Virus record (IMG/VR): IMGVR_UViG_3300042372_000291
Coordinates: 1 to 64,000 of that record
Strand: one strand, 5' to 3'
Length of the DNA stretch: 64,000 bases
Source of the DNA: a virus
The position numbers were made by a program, and so were the translations under genes. Below the pieces are notes generated by a model that saw nothing but the letters and a program-made list of their open reading frames with translations, did no database searches and had not been told where the DNA came from. Below are positions 33,323 to 41,215 of this stretch, piece by piece. Position 1 is the first letter of the stretch. Every line of letters starts with the position of its first letter.

Positions 33323-34041
33323 TATTTATAGACCTTAGACTGTCTAAAAAATTTTTTATAAGAACTATAAAATACTGATCTTAAAAGACTTAAATCTTTT
33401 TTAGCTTTAATAATTGTTTTTTCATTATTTTCTGTATTCATTGTCCAGCTATCTCTTTTAAATGGAATGACTTGAACCATTGGAGTTCCTGCTGGTATTG
33501 TTCCTTCATAATTAATATCTTTTAACATAAAGGGAAAATTTATTGGTCCGTGATATTTGTCGGTATCTACTACGCCAGAAAATACAGTAAATGGTAGATC
33601 ATGGTGTATTGGTGGTATAAAAAGACAAGAATACCCTGGCGGGGTTTCTATTATCCAATCGTTTACAAATTTTGGAATACCAGCTTTTGACCCTAGATGC
33701 AATGGATAAACTTCTGCCTGACCTCTTGGATGTATTTCAATTCCAGGTCCAGAAGGCCAGTAGTAGTGTGGAGCTATTTCTCCAGTATCTTCATTTTCTT
33801 TTTGTACTATATAAAAATCTGTTGGTGTTTTTAACATATAGCCAGAAGATATTGCATCAAATACTGGCATACAACGTTTTATTGTTGCAGTAGTTTCATT
33901 ATGTACTGTTGCATCTTCAATTTTTGCATCTTCTACATATGCTTGAGTTTTTTTATACCATTCTGGTATATTTTTACTAGCTGGTTCTGGTGGATTGACA
34001 TGGTTATTGCCATCAACATGTACAAAATTTATTTTTTTCAT
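33322..34041 (-). CDS. DUF6065-like protein, copy A
   Basis: A 239-residue protein (start ATG at 34041 after GGGGGGTAG). It belongs to a family with four members in this window. Shared landmarks are an N-terminal NIPEWYKKT, a central CMPVFDAISSGYML, TPPGYSCLFIPPIHH and a C-terminal SGVVDTDKYHG then IPAGTPMVQVIPFKRDSW. I think this is the DUF6065 group. The last block follows the order of dUTPase/dCTP-deaminase motifs (PPG..., G(V/I)ID.DY.G, (K/A)G..(I/M).Q(L/V)I), which suggests a trimeric dUTPase-like barrel; that is inference, and no catalytic role is shown. Confidence 0.7.
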   Translation of the reverse strand: MKKINFVHVDGNNHVNPPEPASKNIPEWYKKTQAYVEDAKIEDATVHNETTATIKRCMPVFDAISSGYMLKTPTDFYIVQKENEDTGEIAPHYYWPSGPGIEIHPRGQAEVYPLHLGSKAGIPKFVNDWIIETPPGYSCLFIPPIHHDLPFTVFSGVVDTDKYHGPINFPFMLKDINYEGTIPAGTPMVQVIPFKRDSWTMNTENNEKTIIKAKKDLSLLRSVFYSSYKKFFRQSKVYK

Positions 34042-34074
34042 TCTACCCCCCAAAAAAAATATTATTGTTAAATA

Positions 34075-34419
34075 TTAAATTTGAACTGCAATCCAAGAGA
34101 TTGTTGTTTCGTCCCATACAAATCTAATATTTGCTTGTGGATCATCTGTTGGTGGGGCAATTGGTGGCATCCAACCAGTTGCACCGTTTGGAAATTCTCC
34201 CCAAACCCAGGATTCAAATGGTTTTGGAGATTTAAATACTGAACCATCATAAGATGCATCAACCATAACATGATGATTAAATCTATCTTCAACTAAAACA
34301 TATAAATCTGATTCTTGAAGCTCTTTAACGTGATCTAAAAATGATTCGGATGGATCTTCAAACACAAGAATGTTTTTTACTATACCATCTTTTATAAAAG
34401 CATAAACTGTTTCAGCCAT
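34075..34419 (-). CDS. Small fibre-region protein with Trp-rich tail
   Basis: A 114-residue protein (MAETVYAFIKDGIVKNILVF). The C-terminal part (GWMPPIAPPTDDPQANIRFV then WDETTISW) is a motif frequently seen in small proteins beside phage fibres. It begins right after the adhesin stop with AAGGA. It may be a fibre chaperone or attachment protein. Family uncertain. Confidence 0.6.
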   Translation of the reverse strand: MAETVYAFIKDGIVKNILVFEDPSESFLDHVKELQESDLYVLVEDRFNHHVMVDASYDGSVFKSPKPFESWVWGEFPNGATGWMPPIAPPTDDPQANIRFVWDETTISWIAVQI

Positions 34420-34431
34420 TTTTATTATCCT

Positions 34432-35760
34432 TTACTTTTCATAAATAACAACTCGTCCAGTACCGCCAGATCCAGCTCCGTATGGTCCAAAATATTTGCT
34501 TCCATAATAGTTGCAGCCAAATCCACCAGCTCCTCCTCCGCCACCTCCTGGTGAGCCTCCTGAATTTCCAGAGCTTCCGTTGTTAGATTCACTGTCGCTT
34601 CCTCTACCACCGCTACCACCGCTTGGTGATCCTCCACCACCACCAGAACCACCGCTTCCTCCTCCAGCATATGGATAAAAGCTCCAGTGATTCCAACCAT
34701 TTCCACCAGATCCACCTCCACCACCATATGTAACTGTTCCAGGTAGATTTGTTCCGCTTAAAGTTATTGATGTTGCGGCTCCACCAGTTTGACCTGCAGA
34801 TCCGTTTGAAGTAGTGTTATTATTTGCTCCAGAGCCACCACCTCCAACAGAAGAATTTGCTGGACCAGAAGATGAATTTGCAATACCAGAAATAGATGAG
34901 GCTCCGCCATTACTTCCAACAGTGATTGTTAAATTTTGTCCGCCAGATACTGGATAGTCTTTAAATGCACATGCACTACCACCAGCTCCTCCTCGTCCAC
35001 CGTACCCAGGTGCCCATTGTCCCCATGGTCCACCATAGCCTTGAGCTCCTTGGCCATTGGTTCCACCAGCAACTAATATAGCAGCAATCTGTGTTTTACC
35101 AGAACTTACTGTGTGTGTTGTAGATGAGTTATATGTGATAGCAGATCCATATTGTGGTGTATCTGTTGTAATTGAATTAGATGCTGATGAAGCAGGTGAT
35201 GTTCCATTAGCATTTGTTGCTGTAACTGTAAATGTATATGAAGTTGCTCCAGTAAGACCGCTTACAGATATTGGACTTGATAAACCTGATCCACTACCAC
35301 CAGATGGTGATGATGTGGCTGTAAATGCTGTAATGGCAGATCCGCCAGTTGCATTTGCAGTATATCCTACTGTTGCAGTATTTACACCAGTTTTTGTTGC
35401 AGAACCAATTGTTGGTGCTTGTGGAATAGTTGTAGCAGTAATGCTATTAGATGCTGCAGAAGGGTTTCCAGTTCCAGCAGCATTTGTACCAGTTACAGTA
35501 AAGGTGTATGCTGTTGCAGACTGTAGACCTGTAACTGTTAAAGGAGAAGATGCCCCAGTTGCCGTGTATCCTCCTGGAGAGGATGTTACTGTGTAAGATG
35601 TAGCGGGTGCACCTGATGCACTTGGTGTAAATGTTACAGTGGCAGCACCATTATTATAGGAACGACCTGTTCCTGCATCTGTTGCTGTACCAATTGTTGG
35701 TGGCTGTGGCTGCAAAAAGTTTTTGGTATTTTGCGATCCAGTAATTCCGATAATAGGCAT
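34432..35760 (-). CDS. Adhesin: two FN3 domains plus glycine-rich gp38-like tip
   Basis: A 442-residue protein. Residues 15-110 and 112-200 are two fibronectin type III domains (TSYTVTSSPGGYTATGASSP; GLTGATSYTFTVTATNANG). Residues ~225-442 are glycine-rich with many GGGGSGG-type segments separated by aromatic, serine-rich loops (GWNHWSFYPYAGGGSGG). This is the composition of the polyglycine-sandwich receptor-binding tip of T-even gp38 adhesins (family knowledge). TGATATAAT and AAGGAG precede it. It is probably the main receptor-binding tip. Confidence 0.78.
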   Translation of the reverse strand: MPIIGITGSQNTKNFLQPQPPTIGTATDAGTGRSYNNGAATVTFTPSASGAPATSYTVTSSPGGYTATGASSPLTVTGLQSATAYTFTVTGTNAAGTGNPSAASNSITATTIPQAPTIGSATKTGVNTATVGYTANATGGSAITAFTATSSPSGGSGSGLSSPISVSGLTGATSYTFTVTATNANGTSPASSASNSITTDTPQYGSAITYNSSTTHTVSSGKTQIAAILVAGGTNGQGAQGYGGPWGQWAPGYGGRGGAGGSACAFKDYPVSGGQNLTITVGSNGGASSISGIANSSSGPANSSVGGGGSGANNNTTSNGSAGQTGGAATSITLSGTNLPGTVTYGGGGGSGGNGWNHWSFYPYAGGGSGGSGGGGGSPSGGSGGRGSDSESNNGSSGNSGGSPGGGGGGAGGFGCNYYGSKYFGPYGAGSGGTGRVVIYEK

Positions 35761-35779
35761 ATATGTCTCCTTTGTGAAT

Positions 35780-35788
35780 ATTATATCA
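35780..35788 (-). promoter_or_regulatory. Extended -10 promoter for adhesin
   Basis: TGATATAAT on the minus strand, 19 bases before the ATG at 35760, with AAGGAG between. Confidence 0.6.
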
Positions 35789-35797
35789 TGTATTTTA

Positions 35798-36580
35798 TTA
35801 GAAGGCTAGGTCGCCGTACAAAATAAATGATGTTGGTGTTATACAAACTAGGGTAGCTGCTGAATATTGTGTTCTTAAATTTAAAGATGGTGTAGCATTT
35901 ACAGTAACCCCAGAAGCGCCAACAACAGATACCTGACCTGATCCAGACTGTGCGATATTAATTTGTTGTCCAGCAGTAAAGGTAGAGTCTGGCACTGTAA
36001 CAGATATTGATGAACTATTGGTAAATCTAACAAGTTTGCTATTAGCATCTGTAGCAACTAAAGTATATGAAGTTCCAGACTGATCATTTATTGTTAAAGC
36101 TTTATCTTCTTTTGTGTCTAATCCAGTTTTTAAAGCATTTGCTGTTGGAGCTAATACGGTTGATGTGCTAGCATATGTATCGTTAAGCTGAACAATACCT
36201 GCCCCTGTTGTAGACGCTGTTGGAAGAGCACTCCATTTAATTCCAAGAGTTTGTGAATTATCTGCTGTAAGAACGAAATTATTACTTCCAACGGAAAGTT
36301 TAGATGGGTTATCGGATGAAAGTCCAACTATTAAATCACCTTTAGCATCAATGATAGCTTTAGAAATTGATCCTGAAGGGTCTAAATTTGTTATTTGATC
36401 TTGTAAATCATTTAATGTATAGGCAATAGACGGATTTATTAATTCTGCTGGGTCTTCATTTTCTGGATCATAAGCAAGAGATCCATAATGATAAAGTTTG
36501 AAGGCTGCCTGAATGTCTGCTGAGTCTGCGTACCCAGGTATTTCAGTGGGGTAAAGAAAACCGATAGATTCAGAAGCCAT
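35798..36580 (-). CDS. Tail fibre with shared C-terminal module
   Basis: A 260-residue fibre. The middle (KAIIDAKGDLIVGLSSDNPS, then VLTADNSQTLGIKW) is a common actinophage fibre segment. The last ~90 residues (SYTLVATDANSKLVRFTNSS to FILYGDLAF) are homologous to the C-terminus of the 505-residue fibre at 27157. TGCTATAAT plus AGGTGAT precede it. It is probably receptor-binding or a fibre trimerisation tip. Confidence 0.72.
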   Translation of the reverse strand: MASESIGFLYPTEIPGYADSADIQAAFKLYHYGSLAYDPENEDPAELINPSIAYTLNDLQDQITNLDPSGSISKAIIDAKGDLIVGLSSDNPSKLSVGSNNFVLTADNSQTLGIKWSALPTASTTGAGIVQLNDTYASTSTVLAPTANALKTGLDTKEDKALTINDQSGTSYTLVATDANSKLVRFTNSSSISVTVPDSTFTAGQQINIAQSGSGQVSVVGASGVTVNATPSLNLRTQYSAATLVCITPTSFILYGDLAF

Positions 36581-36597
36581 TGCATATCACCTTTGTT

Positions 36598-36606
36598 ATT
36601 ATAGCA
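36598..36606 (-). promoter_or_regulatory. Extended -10 promoter for 35798 fibre
   Basis: TGCTATAAT on the minus strand, overlapping the stop of the preceding gene. Confidence 0.55.
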
Positions 36607-37195
36607 CAATCGTTATAAATGTATGAGCAGAAAACGGTATTGGGGAAACACCGCTATCAAGGTTTGACCAAGAAGATCCAGAGTATTCTGCTGCCTTAAA
36701 ATTAATAACTAAGTCTGTGCCAGATATGGCTACAGATGAAATTGAAGATGCAATTGGATTATTGTTTACCAAGCTATATTGTATAGAAAAGTTTGAAGCC
36801 ACAAGTGATGCAGCTGGAATAGATGTAATGTTAGAAATAGGAATTTCTATAGTTCCATCCCCATCAGTAAAATATACGTCGTGTATATCTGAATATATGG
36901 TAGGATTTATTTTTATTAATTTAAACCAAGCATTTGAGCTACCGCCTGCACCAGTTCTATATTGATATAAGTAAGAGTAGTCTGATCCAGGTGCTGCATT
37001 TATATAGTAATCATTTATGTATAAATCTTGTCCAAAAATTTGACCTCCAGAAGTAAAGTCTGCTGGCTCTCCAATTCCAGAAAATATCTTGCTTCCTCTT
37101 TGTCCAGTTGGACCGTAATCTAGCAAAAGCTCTATTGTATCTGGAGGAGCAAGAACTGTTAAGTCATCAGTAGATATTACAACTTCAGTTGTCAT
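36599..37195 (-). CDS. Fibre/adhesin region protein
   Basis: A 198-residue protein. Residues 20-75 hold a collagen-like GPTGQRGSKIFSGIGEP segment and a beta module (YINAAPGSDYSYLYQYR) like those in phage fibre spikes; the C-terminal ~100 residues look like an Ig-type domain. It overlaps the upstream BppU-like gene by 4 bases (ATGA). Structural by context. Confidence 0.65.
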   Translation of the reverse strand: MTTEVVISTDDLTVLAPPDTIELLLDYGPTGQRGSKIFSGIGEPADFTSGGQIFGQDLYINDYYINAAPGSDYSYLYQYRTGAGGSSNAWFKLIKINPTIYSDIHDVYFTDGDGTIEIPISNITSIPAASLVASNFSIQYSLVNNNPIASSISSVAISGTDLVINFKAAEYSGSSWSNLDSGVSPIPFSAHTFITIVL

Positions 37196-37551
37196 GCTGG
37201 AGTGGCTCCGCTTACGTGGTCTGTTACAGATATTGTTCCAGTAAGCAAGGTATACACAACACCTGCTCCATTATCTATTTGAATATCATAAACATATGAC
37301 GTTCCAGCATTTAAAAGTAATCCCTCTGAAGGCTGTATAGTACAAGTTACAACATTTTCTCCTATATTTACAACAGCATCACAATCTACCTGTGTGGCCC
37401 CGTCACCACGTGAAGTTGCTACTGTAAAAAGAGCATTATTTTCATAATCTTCTAAATCAAAAACACTACCATCAGAATTTTTTGGACGGATTTTAAATTG
37501 ATACGTGTCACCACGATAATAACTAAAATTATATGTACCTGGAAATGCCAT
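37192..37551 (-). CDS. BppU-like Ig-fold protein
   Basis: A 119-residue protein with the baseplate-upper-protein pattern: NFSYYRGDTYQFKIRPK near the start, YVYDIQIDNGAGVVYTLLTG and TISVTDHVSG at the end. It is related in layout to 31689-32102 and 38393-38806. TGGTATAAT and AGGAGG precede it. It probably connects an adhesin to the baseplate. Confidence 0.68.
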   Translation of the reverse strand: MAFPGTYNFSYYRGDTYQFKIRPKNSDGSVFDLEDYENNALFTVATSRGDGATQVDCDAVVNIGENVVTCTIQPSEGLLLNAGTSYVYDIQIDNGAGVVYTLLTGTISVTDHVSGATPA

Positions 37552-37566
37552 TATTCCTCCTGCTTT

Positions 37567-37575
37567 ATTATACCA
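37567..37575 (-). promoter_or_regulatory. Extended -10 promoter for BppU-like operon
   Basis: TGGTATAAT on the minus strand, 15 bases upstream of the ATG at 37551, with AGGAGG between. Confidence 0.55.
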
Positions 37576-38295
37576 TTATGAAACTGATATATATATTGAT
37601 TTTACTCTAAATATAGCGTCATGATCAGTTCTTAGTTGTGGCATACCGCCAGCTGCCTGGATGCCCTTGTTTTCCACAAAAATAGTATGCTCCATAGATA
37701 AGTCATATACGAATTGATATTTTAAAGAACCCACATATGTTGTTGGATGGTCATCTGCTCCAGATAGGTGTGTTCTAAACCAAACCTCAGTATTATTAGT
37801 AAAAGTCTCTAATTCTATATCATAACGAATTGTTACAATTGAACCTATTTTTAATGTTTTAAAGTTTATCTTTTGTATTTCACTACTCCACAAAGATACT
37901 GATTCTTTTGGCAAATAAAGTTCATTAGTAAAAGATCCTTTATTATCTACCCCAAATCTTACCCATCCATCATTTCCTCTATCTGCGCCAGATCTAATAT
38001 CTTTTCTTTCTAGATTATCGTATCTTGCCCATCCTATATTTTGTTCTGAAGGAGATAGTATATTTTTGCCATCTTTTCCATTAATACCGTCTCTACCAGC
38101 TGGGCCTGGATCACCTTTTGCACCTTGTTGCCCCTGTGGTCCAGAATCTCCTTTTGGTCCTTTTGGTCCAGGCTCTCCCTGTGGTCCAGGAACTGCGATA
38201 TACATTGCAGGATCAACAATAAGCGAATTATCTACGTTGTCTGAATATTTTTTCTTTTTTGAAGCGGCATTTGGAAAGTCCATGCTTTTAGCCAT
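37576..38295 (-). CDS. Collagen-like fibre protein
   Basis: A 239-residue protein with about 14 Gly-X-Y triplets near residues 35-76 (GPQGEPGPKGPKGDSG and onward to GKDGKN), enough for a short collagen triple helix. A ~150-residue beta C-terminal head follows (LWSSEIQKINFKTLKIGSIV). TAGGAG precedes the ATG. Phage collagen-like proteins are trimeric fibres or head/tail decorations (established). Confidence 0.8.
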   Translation of the reverse strand: MAKSMDFPNAASKKKKYSDNVDNSLIVDPAMYIAVPGPQGEPGPKGPKGDSGPQGQQGAKGDPGPAGRDGINGKDGKNILSPSEQNIGWARYDNLERKDIRSGADRGNDGWVRFGVDNKGSFTNELYLPKESVSLWSSEIQKINFKTLKIGSIVTIRYDIELETFTNNTEVWFRTHLSGADDHPTTYVGSLKYQFVYDLSMEHTIFVENKGIQAAGGMPQLRTDHDAIFRVKSIYISVS

Positions 38296-38306
38296 ACAGA
38301 CTCCTA

Positions 38307-38393
38307 CTACTTTTTAACTTTAAATACTTTATTATTTATTTTAATAACTGGTGGAAATTTATCTTTAACTACTGTAACTTTGACTACTGGCAT
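38307..38393 (-). CDS. 28-residue basic microprotein
   Basis: MPVVKVTVVKDKFPPVIKIN followed by eight more mostly basic residues. Its ATG overlaps the stop of the upstream BppU-like gene (TAATG), the same coupling used by other genes here, which supports that it is translated. Function unknown. Confidence 0.5.
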   Translation of the reverse strand: MPVVKVTVVKDKFPPVIKINNKVFKVKK

Positions 38394-38806
38394 TATAGGC
38401 TGCCTCCTGGAGTAACATCACCAAGAACGCAGATAGTTCCTATAACTGGTGTCCAAGTTGTACTTGGCTCAGTAGCTCCACTAACTGTAGCTCCTGGTAT
38501 CACTACCTGTAAATCAAAAGGTAGCTCTGCAACAACTGTTGTATATTTGCTTCCCCAGTATTCAGTTATTGTTGAGGGAATTTGTATTTCAGCATACCCA
38601 TCTCCAGATACTACTGGTAGATCGTCTAAGACCTGTCCGTTAGCATCGTATGATGTTGCGGTATATCCCCAACCATCGGTATCAAAATATGTAGACTCAT
38701 CATCTTCAAAAAATTCTATCTTTAAAGTAGCGTCATCGCCACGTACAACAGTCCATTGAATGTAAGCTGGACTTGCTCCATGTTTTTCGATTGTTGGGGT
38801 GCACAT
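38393..38806 (-). CDS. BppU-like Ig-fold protein, leaderless
   Basis: A 137-residue protein with IQWTVVRGDDATLKIEFFED near the N-terminus and IGTICVLGDVTPGG at the end, like the other two BppU-like proteins. TGGTATAAT ends 6 bases before the ATG and there is no Shine-Dalgarno. It begins the small unit that also makes the 28-residue peptide and the collagen-like protein. Confidence 0.65.
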   Translation of the reverse strand: MCTPTIEKHGASPAYIQWTVVRGDDATLKIEFFEDDESTYFDTDGWGYTATSYDANGQVLDDLPVVSGDGYAEIQIPSTITEYWGSKYTTVVAELPFDLQVVIPGATVSGATEPSTTWTPVIGTICVLGDVTPGGSL

Positions 38807-38812
38807 AATGAA

Positions 38813-38821
38813 ATTATACCA
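38813..38821 (-). promoter_or_regulatory. Extended -10, leaderless start
   Basis: TGGTATAAT on the minus strand, exactly 6 bases before the ATG at 38806. Confidence 0.6.
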
Positions 38822-38830
38822 TTAAATAAG

Positions 38831-38884
38831 GCTGAACCCGCTAGGGGCAGTGGGGGTGGGTAGAGAGCAACCTAGCGGGTCAGC
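38831..38884 (-). ncRNA. Candidate small RNA: long hairpin behind its own promoter
   Basis: On the minus strand TGTTATAAT (38891-38899) is followed by 6 bases and then a 54-base hairpin. GCTGACCCGCTAGG-type and CCTAGCGGGTTCAGC-type arms pair over 14 bp with one bulge; the loop is purine-rich with G-runs on the plus strand. The 6-base distance equals that from -10 to the start codon at leaderless genes here, so the RNA would begin with the stem. It ends just upstream of the next promoter. It could be a small RNA or a strong terminator. Confidence 0.5.
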
Positions 38885-38899
38885 ATATAGATTATAACA

Positions 38900-39094
38900 T
38901 TTGTTTATTAAAAAACGGACATTTTATATCAAACCAGACAGTGTTATTAAAAGTTATAAAAGAGTTATAAAGTAAAAGCGGTATAAAGTTGAAAAAGCCA
39001 GAGAACACGTGTATACTTTAAATATATATAAAAGAAAAGAATATCTTAATAAATTTAATATCTTTTATATATTATATATAGTAAATAATAAAAA
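38900..39094. other. AT-rich non-coding gap with a 12-bp inverted repeat
   Basis: I see no gene here. Positions 39024-39035 (ATATATAAAAGA) and 39061-39072 (TCTTTTATATAT) are perfect inverted repeats around a 25-base AT loop, just after the putative holin gene on the minus strand. It may act as a transcription end. Confidence 0.45.
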
Positions 39095-39319
39095 TTACTT
39101 ATTATGATTTTCTAGATGGGTAATCATCATATCAAACATTTTATCCATTTTATCTTCAAGCCGTGTTACTTGATCTTTCATTGAAGATCCACTATTTGGC
39201 TTTAATTCAGAAATAATTTGTTCAACGTATTTTATCACTATCCATCTCCCTATAACTCCGACAGCTCCAAGTATGGATATAATCGTTAAAACAAATCCTG
39301 CCCAATCTTGTGCTGACAT
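39095..39319 (-). CDS. Putative holin (small membrane protein)
   Basis: A 74-residue protein with one strong N-terminal membrane segment (FVLTIISILGAVGVIGRWIV) and a charged, coiled-coil C-terminus (SMKDQVTRLEDKMDKMFDMM). This is the layout of many one-TM actinophage holin-like proteins. TGATATAAT lies 7 bases before the ATG (leaderless). It is not next to the lysozyme gene (32725), so the assignment is tentative; another small membrane gene lies at 58100. Confidence 0.55.
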   Translation of the reverse strand: MSAQDWAGFVLTIISILGAVGVIGRWIVIKYVEQIISELKPNSGSSMKDQVTRLEDKMDKMFDMMITHLENHNK

Positions 39320-39326
39320 AAAACAA

Positions 39327-39335
39327 ATTATATCA
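39327..39335 (-). promoter_or_regulatory. Extended -10, leaderless start of holin-like gene
   Basis: TGATATAAT on the minus strand, 7 bases before the ATG at 39319. Confidence 0.55.
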
Positions 39336-39352
39336 TTATTTGAAACAAAATA

Positions 39353-39925
39353 TTAGCCAACTTGGTTAATTGTAACAATGGCCGAAGGAATTGCTGGTCC
39401 ACCCATAGACCCAGTATTATACTCCACTACAATATTTAAATTATCGGTAGCCCAATATAATTCTAAATAATCTCCAACATTCATTTGTTGAAAAAAGTTC
39501 CATGCAGCAACAATATATGGACTATTAGTATTAACCGCCACACGTGTATTAGTATCTGGAACTGCTATTCCATTTTTTGTAAGCCAAATTTCAGCAGTTG
39601 TTCCATTTCCACCACCGCCACGATTATGTAACTGAAGAGAAAATGCAAGATTATATATTCCAGCATTTGCTGCAACTATTCTTGTATTACCACTTCTAGA
39701 AAAACCACTAACAATATCTTGTTGTCTAATTAAAACTGCTTGACCAACTGAAGCAATTGCTGCTATTTGATCTCCTGTATCATACCAAGATCCATAAGAT
39801 CCAAATCCTCCAGCTGTTCCTGGATTACCTTGTGGACCTTGCGGACCAGTTTCTCCTTGAGGACCTTGTGGGCCAGTCGGACCTGGTATTGAAGCAGCGT
39901 CTGGTGGTGTATAGAAACGTGCCAT
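39353..39925 (-). CDS. Collagen-like protein with C1q/TNF-like head
   Basis: A 190-residue protein. Residues 13-43 are Gly-X-Y repeats (IPGPTGPQGPQGETGPQG). The remainder looks like a C1q/TNF-type jelly roll: AGIYNLAFSLQLHNRGG, TAEIWLTKNG and FQQMNVGDYLELYWAT, the usual strand order. Trimerisation through the collagen stem is likely. It overlaps the upstream gene by one base (TAATG). Confidence 0.78.
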   Translation of the reverse strand: MARFYTPPDAASIPGPTGPQGPQGETGPQGPQGNPGTAGGFGSYGSWYDTGDQIAAIASVGQAVLIRQQDIVSGFSRSGNTRIVAANAGIYNLAFSLQLHNRGGGGNGTTAEIWLTKNGIAVPDTNTRVAVNTNSPYIVAAWNFFQQMNVGDYLELYWATDNLNIVVEYNTGSMGGPAIPSAIVTINQVG

Positions 39926-40206
39926 TATGATCCTTGTTCAAGCGCTGTACTAAGTACTGCTACGTTAAGCCCATTCGTACTTGAAATAGCATACATAGAA
40001 TCTTTTCCATTTAGTTCAATTGAAATTGCATGGCTTGGGTCAATTCTAAATCCATAATTTGAGGATGTTAAATTCTCGCCGCCAATATAGATATATCCTT
40101 CGGAATTTACATTTTGCATAGTAAGATCCACGCCTGAGTGAGTTCCTGGCGGGCTCAAAAGAACAGGAGATGATGTAGTTAATGTCACAATTTTATGTGC
40201 TGTCAT
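39925..40206 (-). CDS. Small structural protein, leaderless
   Basis: A 93-residue protein (MTAHKIVTLTTSSPVLLSPP). The ATG at 40206 is chosen because TGTTATAAT ends 6 bases upstream, as in other leaderless genes; a longer in-frame version starting at 40296 would place the promoter inside the gene. The GYIYIGGENLTSSNYGFRID segment is typical of small phage fibre or decoration domains. It is the promoter-proximal gene of the collagen-like unit. Confidence 0.6.
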   Translation of the reverse strand: MTAHKIVTLTTSSPVLLSPPGTHSGVDLTMQNVNSEGYIYIGGENLTSSNYGFRIDPSHAISIELNGKDSMYAISSTNGLNVAVLSTALEQGS

Positions 40207-40212
40207 ATAGGT

Positions 40213-40221
40213 ATTATAACA
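40213..40221 (-). promoter_or_regulatory. Extended -10, leaderless start
   Basis: TGTTATAAT on the minus strand, 6 bases before the ATG at 40206. Confidence 0.6.
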
Positions 40222-40348
40222 GAAAATACGACGGTATAAAGCGACGCCGAAAATAGAGATATAAACCCCTCTATAGACAATACATGAATGAAACATTCAC
40301 TATGTCTGGATATTAGTTAATATCTTCTTATAGGCTATAATCATATAT

Positions 40349-40549
40349 ATGTCAGATGATGTAAAACCATGGGATTTATTAAATCCTAATAAACCTAGAA
40401 GCTCAGAAGAATTGGCTGAATACCGTTTAGACATTTGTAAGGCATGTCCTGCATATCGTCCTAAAACCAATACATGCCGCAAATGCGGATGTTTCATGAA
40501 GCTTAAGACATCTTTGCAGGATGCCAAATGTCCTATCGGTAAATGGTGA
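40349..40549 (+). CDS. Zinc-ribbon microprotein
   Basis: A 66-residue protein with ICKACPAYRPKTNTCRKCGC and a final CPIGKW, i.e. four to five Cys in a zinc-ribbon spacing. Similar short proteins are common in phage genomes. TATAAT lies 7 bases before the ATG with no Shine-Dalgarno (leaderless). It is convergent with the methyltransferase gene, sharing only a 1-base boundary. Confidence 0.72.
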   Translation: MSDDVKPWDLLNPNKPRSSEELAEYRLDICKACPAYRPKTNTCRKCGCFMKLKTSLQDAKCPIGKW

Positions 40550-41185
40550 TTACAAGACTTTTACAAGTACTTGCTGTCTATTCAATCCCATATACTTATA
40601 TTCAATATTATGTTCTTGAACAAACTCTTTCCATGCTTTAAATTGATGTTCTCTCCAATTTGGATACCCGAAATATTCACCAAATAAAATAACAGTTCCA
40701 GAATTAATTCGCTCTGGCCCTGATGCATTAAGAATAGCACTTGTTGATTCATAGGTATCAGAATCTATATGTAGATATGCAAATTCCCCTGGATTTTCTT
40801 CTAGCCATCCAGGAAGAGATTCATCAAACCATCCTTTTACAAAAGTTACATTTGGCTCTAGGTGTTCAATTTTATCTACCGCAAATGATCCTGCCTGCCA
40901 TTCATAACCTTCCCAGTCTACTTTTAAACCTTCCATTGAATCAAAGGCGTATACAGTTTTATCTGGGACCTTCTTTGAAATATAGTTAACAGAGTTTCCT
41001 TGCCATACGCCAAATTCTGCAATGTGTCCTTCTTTAGAAATTATCTCTAGTGAATAGTCCCACATTCTTTGCTTGCTTTCATCAAACATTATTATGGCTC
41101 TTGGCATTTTTTCTTTTGCATAGTTTGCAGAGTCAATTAAAGACTCTTCAAATAGTACATGCGCTACTCGTCTCATAATAAACAT
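40550..41185 (-). CDS. TylF-like O-methyltransferase
   Basis: A 211-residue SAM-dependent methyltransferase of the macrocin-O-methyltransferase (TylF) type: an SAM-binding glycine motif (HIAEFGVWQGNSVNYI), VYAFDSMEGL with the ribose-binding acidic residue, and a metal-binding LHIDSDTYEST. Its likely substrate is a sugar hydroxyl in a glycan. TGATATAAT and AAGGAG precede it. With the sulfotransferase nearby it suggests sugar tailoring. Confidence 0.8.
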   Translation of the reverse strand: MFIMRRVAHVLFEESLIDSANYAKEKMPRAIIMFDESKQRMWDYSLEIISKEGHIAEFGVWQGNSVNYISKKVPDKTVYAFDSMEGLKVDWEGYEWQAGSFAVDKIEHLEPNVTFVKGWFDESLPGWLEENPGEFAYLHIDSDTYESTSAILNASGPERINSGTVILFGEYFGYPNWREHQFKAWKEFVQEHNIEYKYMGLNRQQVLVKVL

Positions 41186-41215
41186 ATATTCTCCTTTTTT
41201 AAAATTATATCATAT

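Noticed and set aside
40207-40296. A longer N-terminus for the 40206 gene
   Set aside because: It would place the TGTTATAAT promoter inside the gene; the N-terminal extra residues look non-coding.
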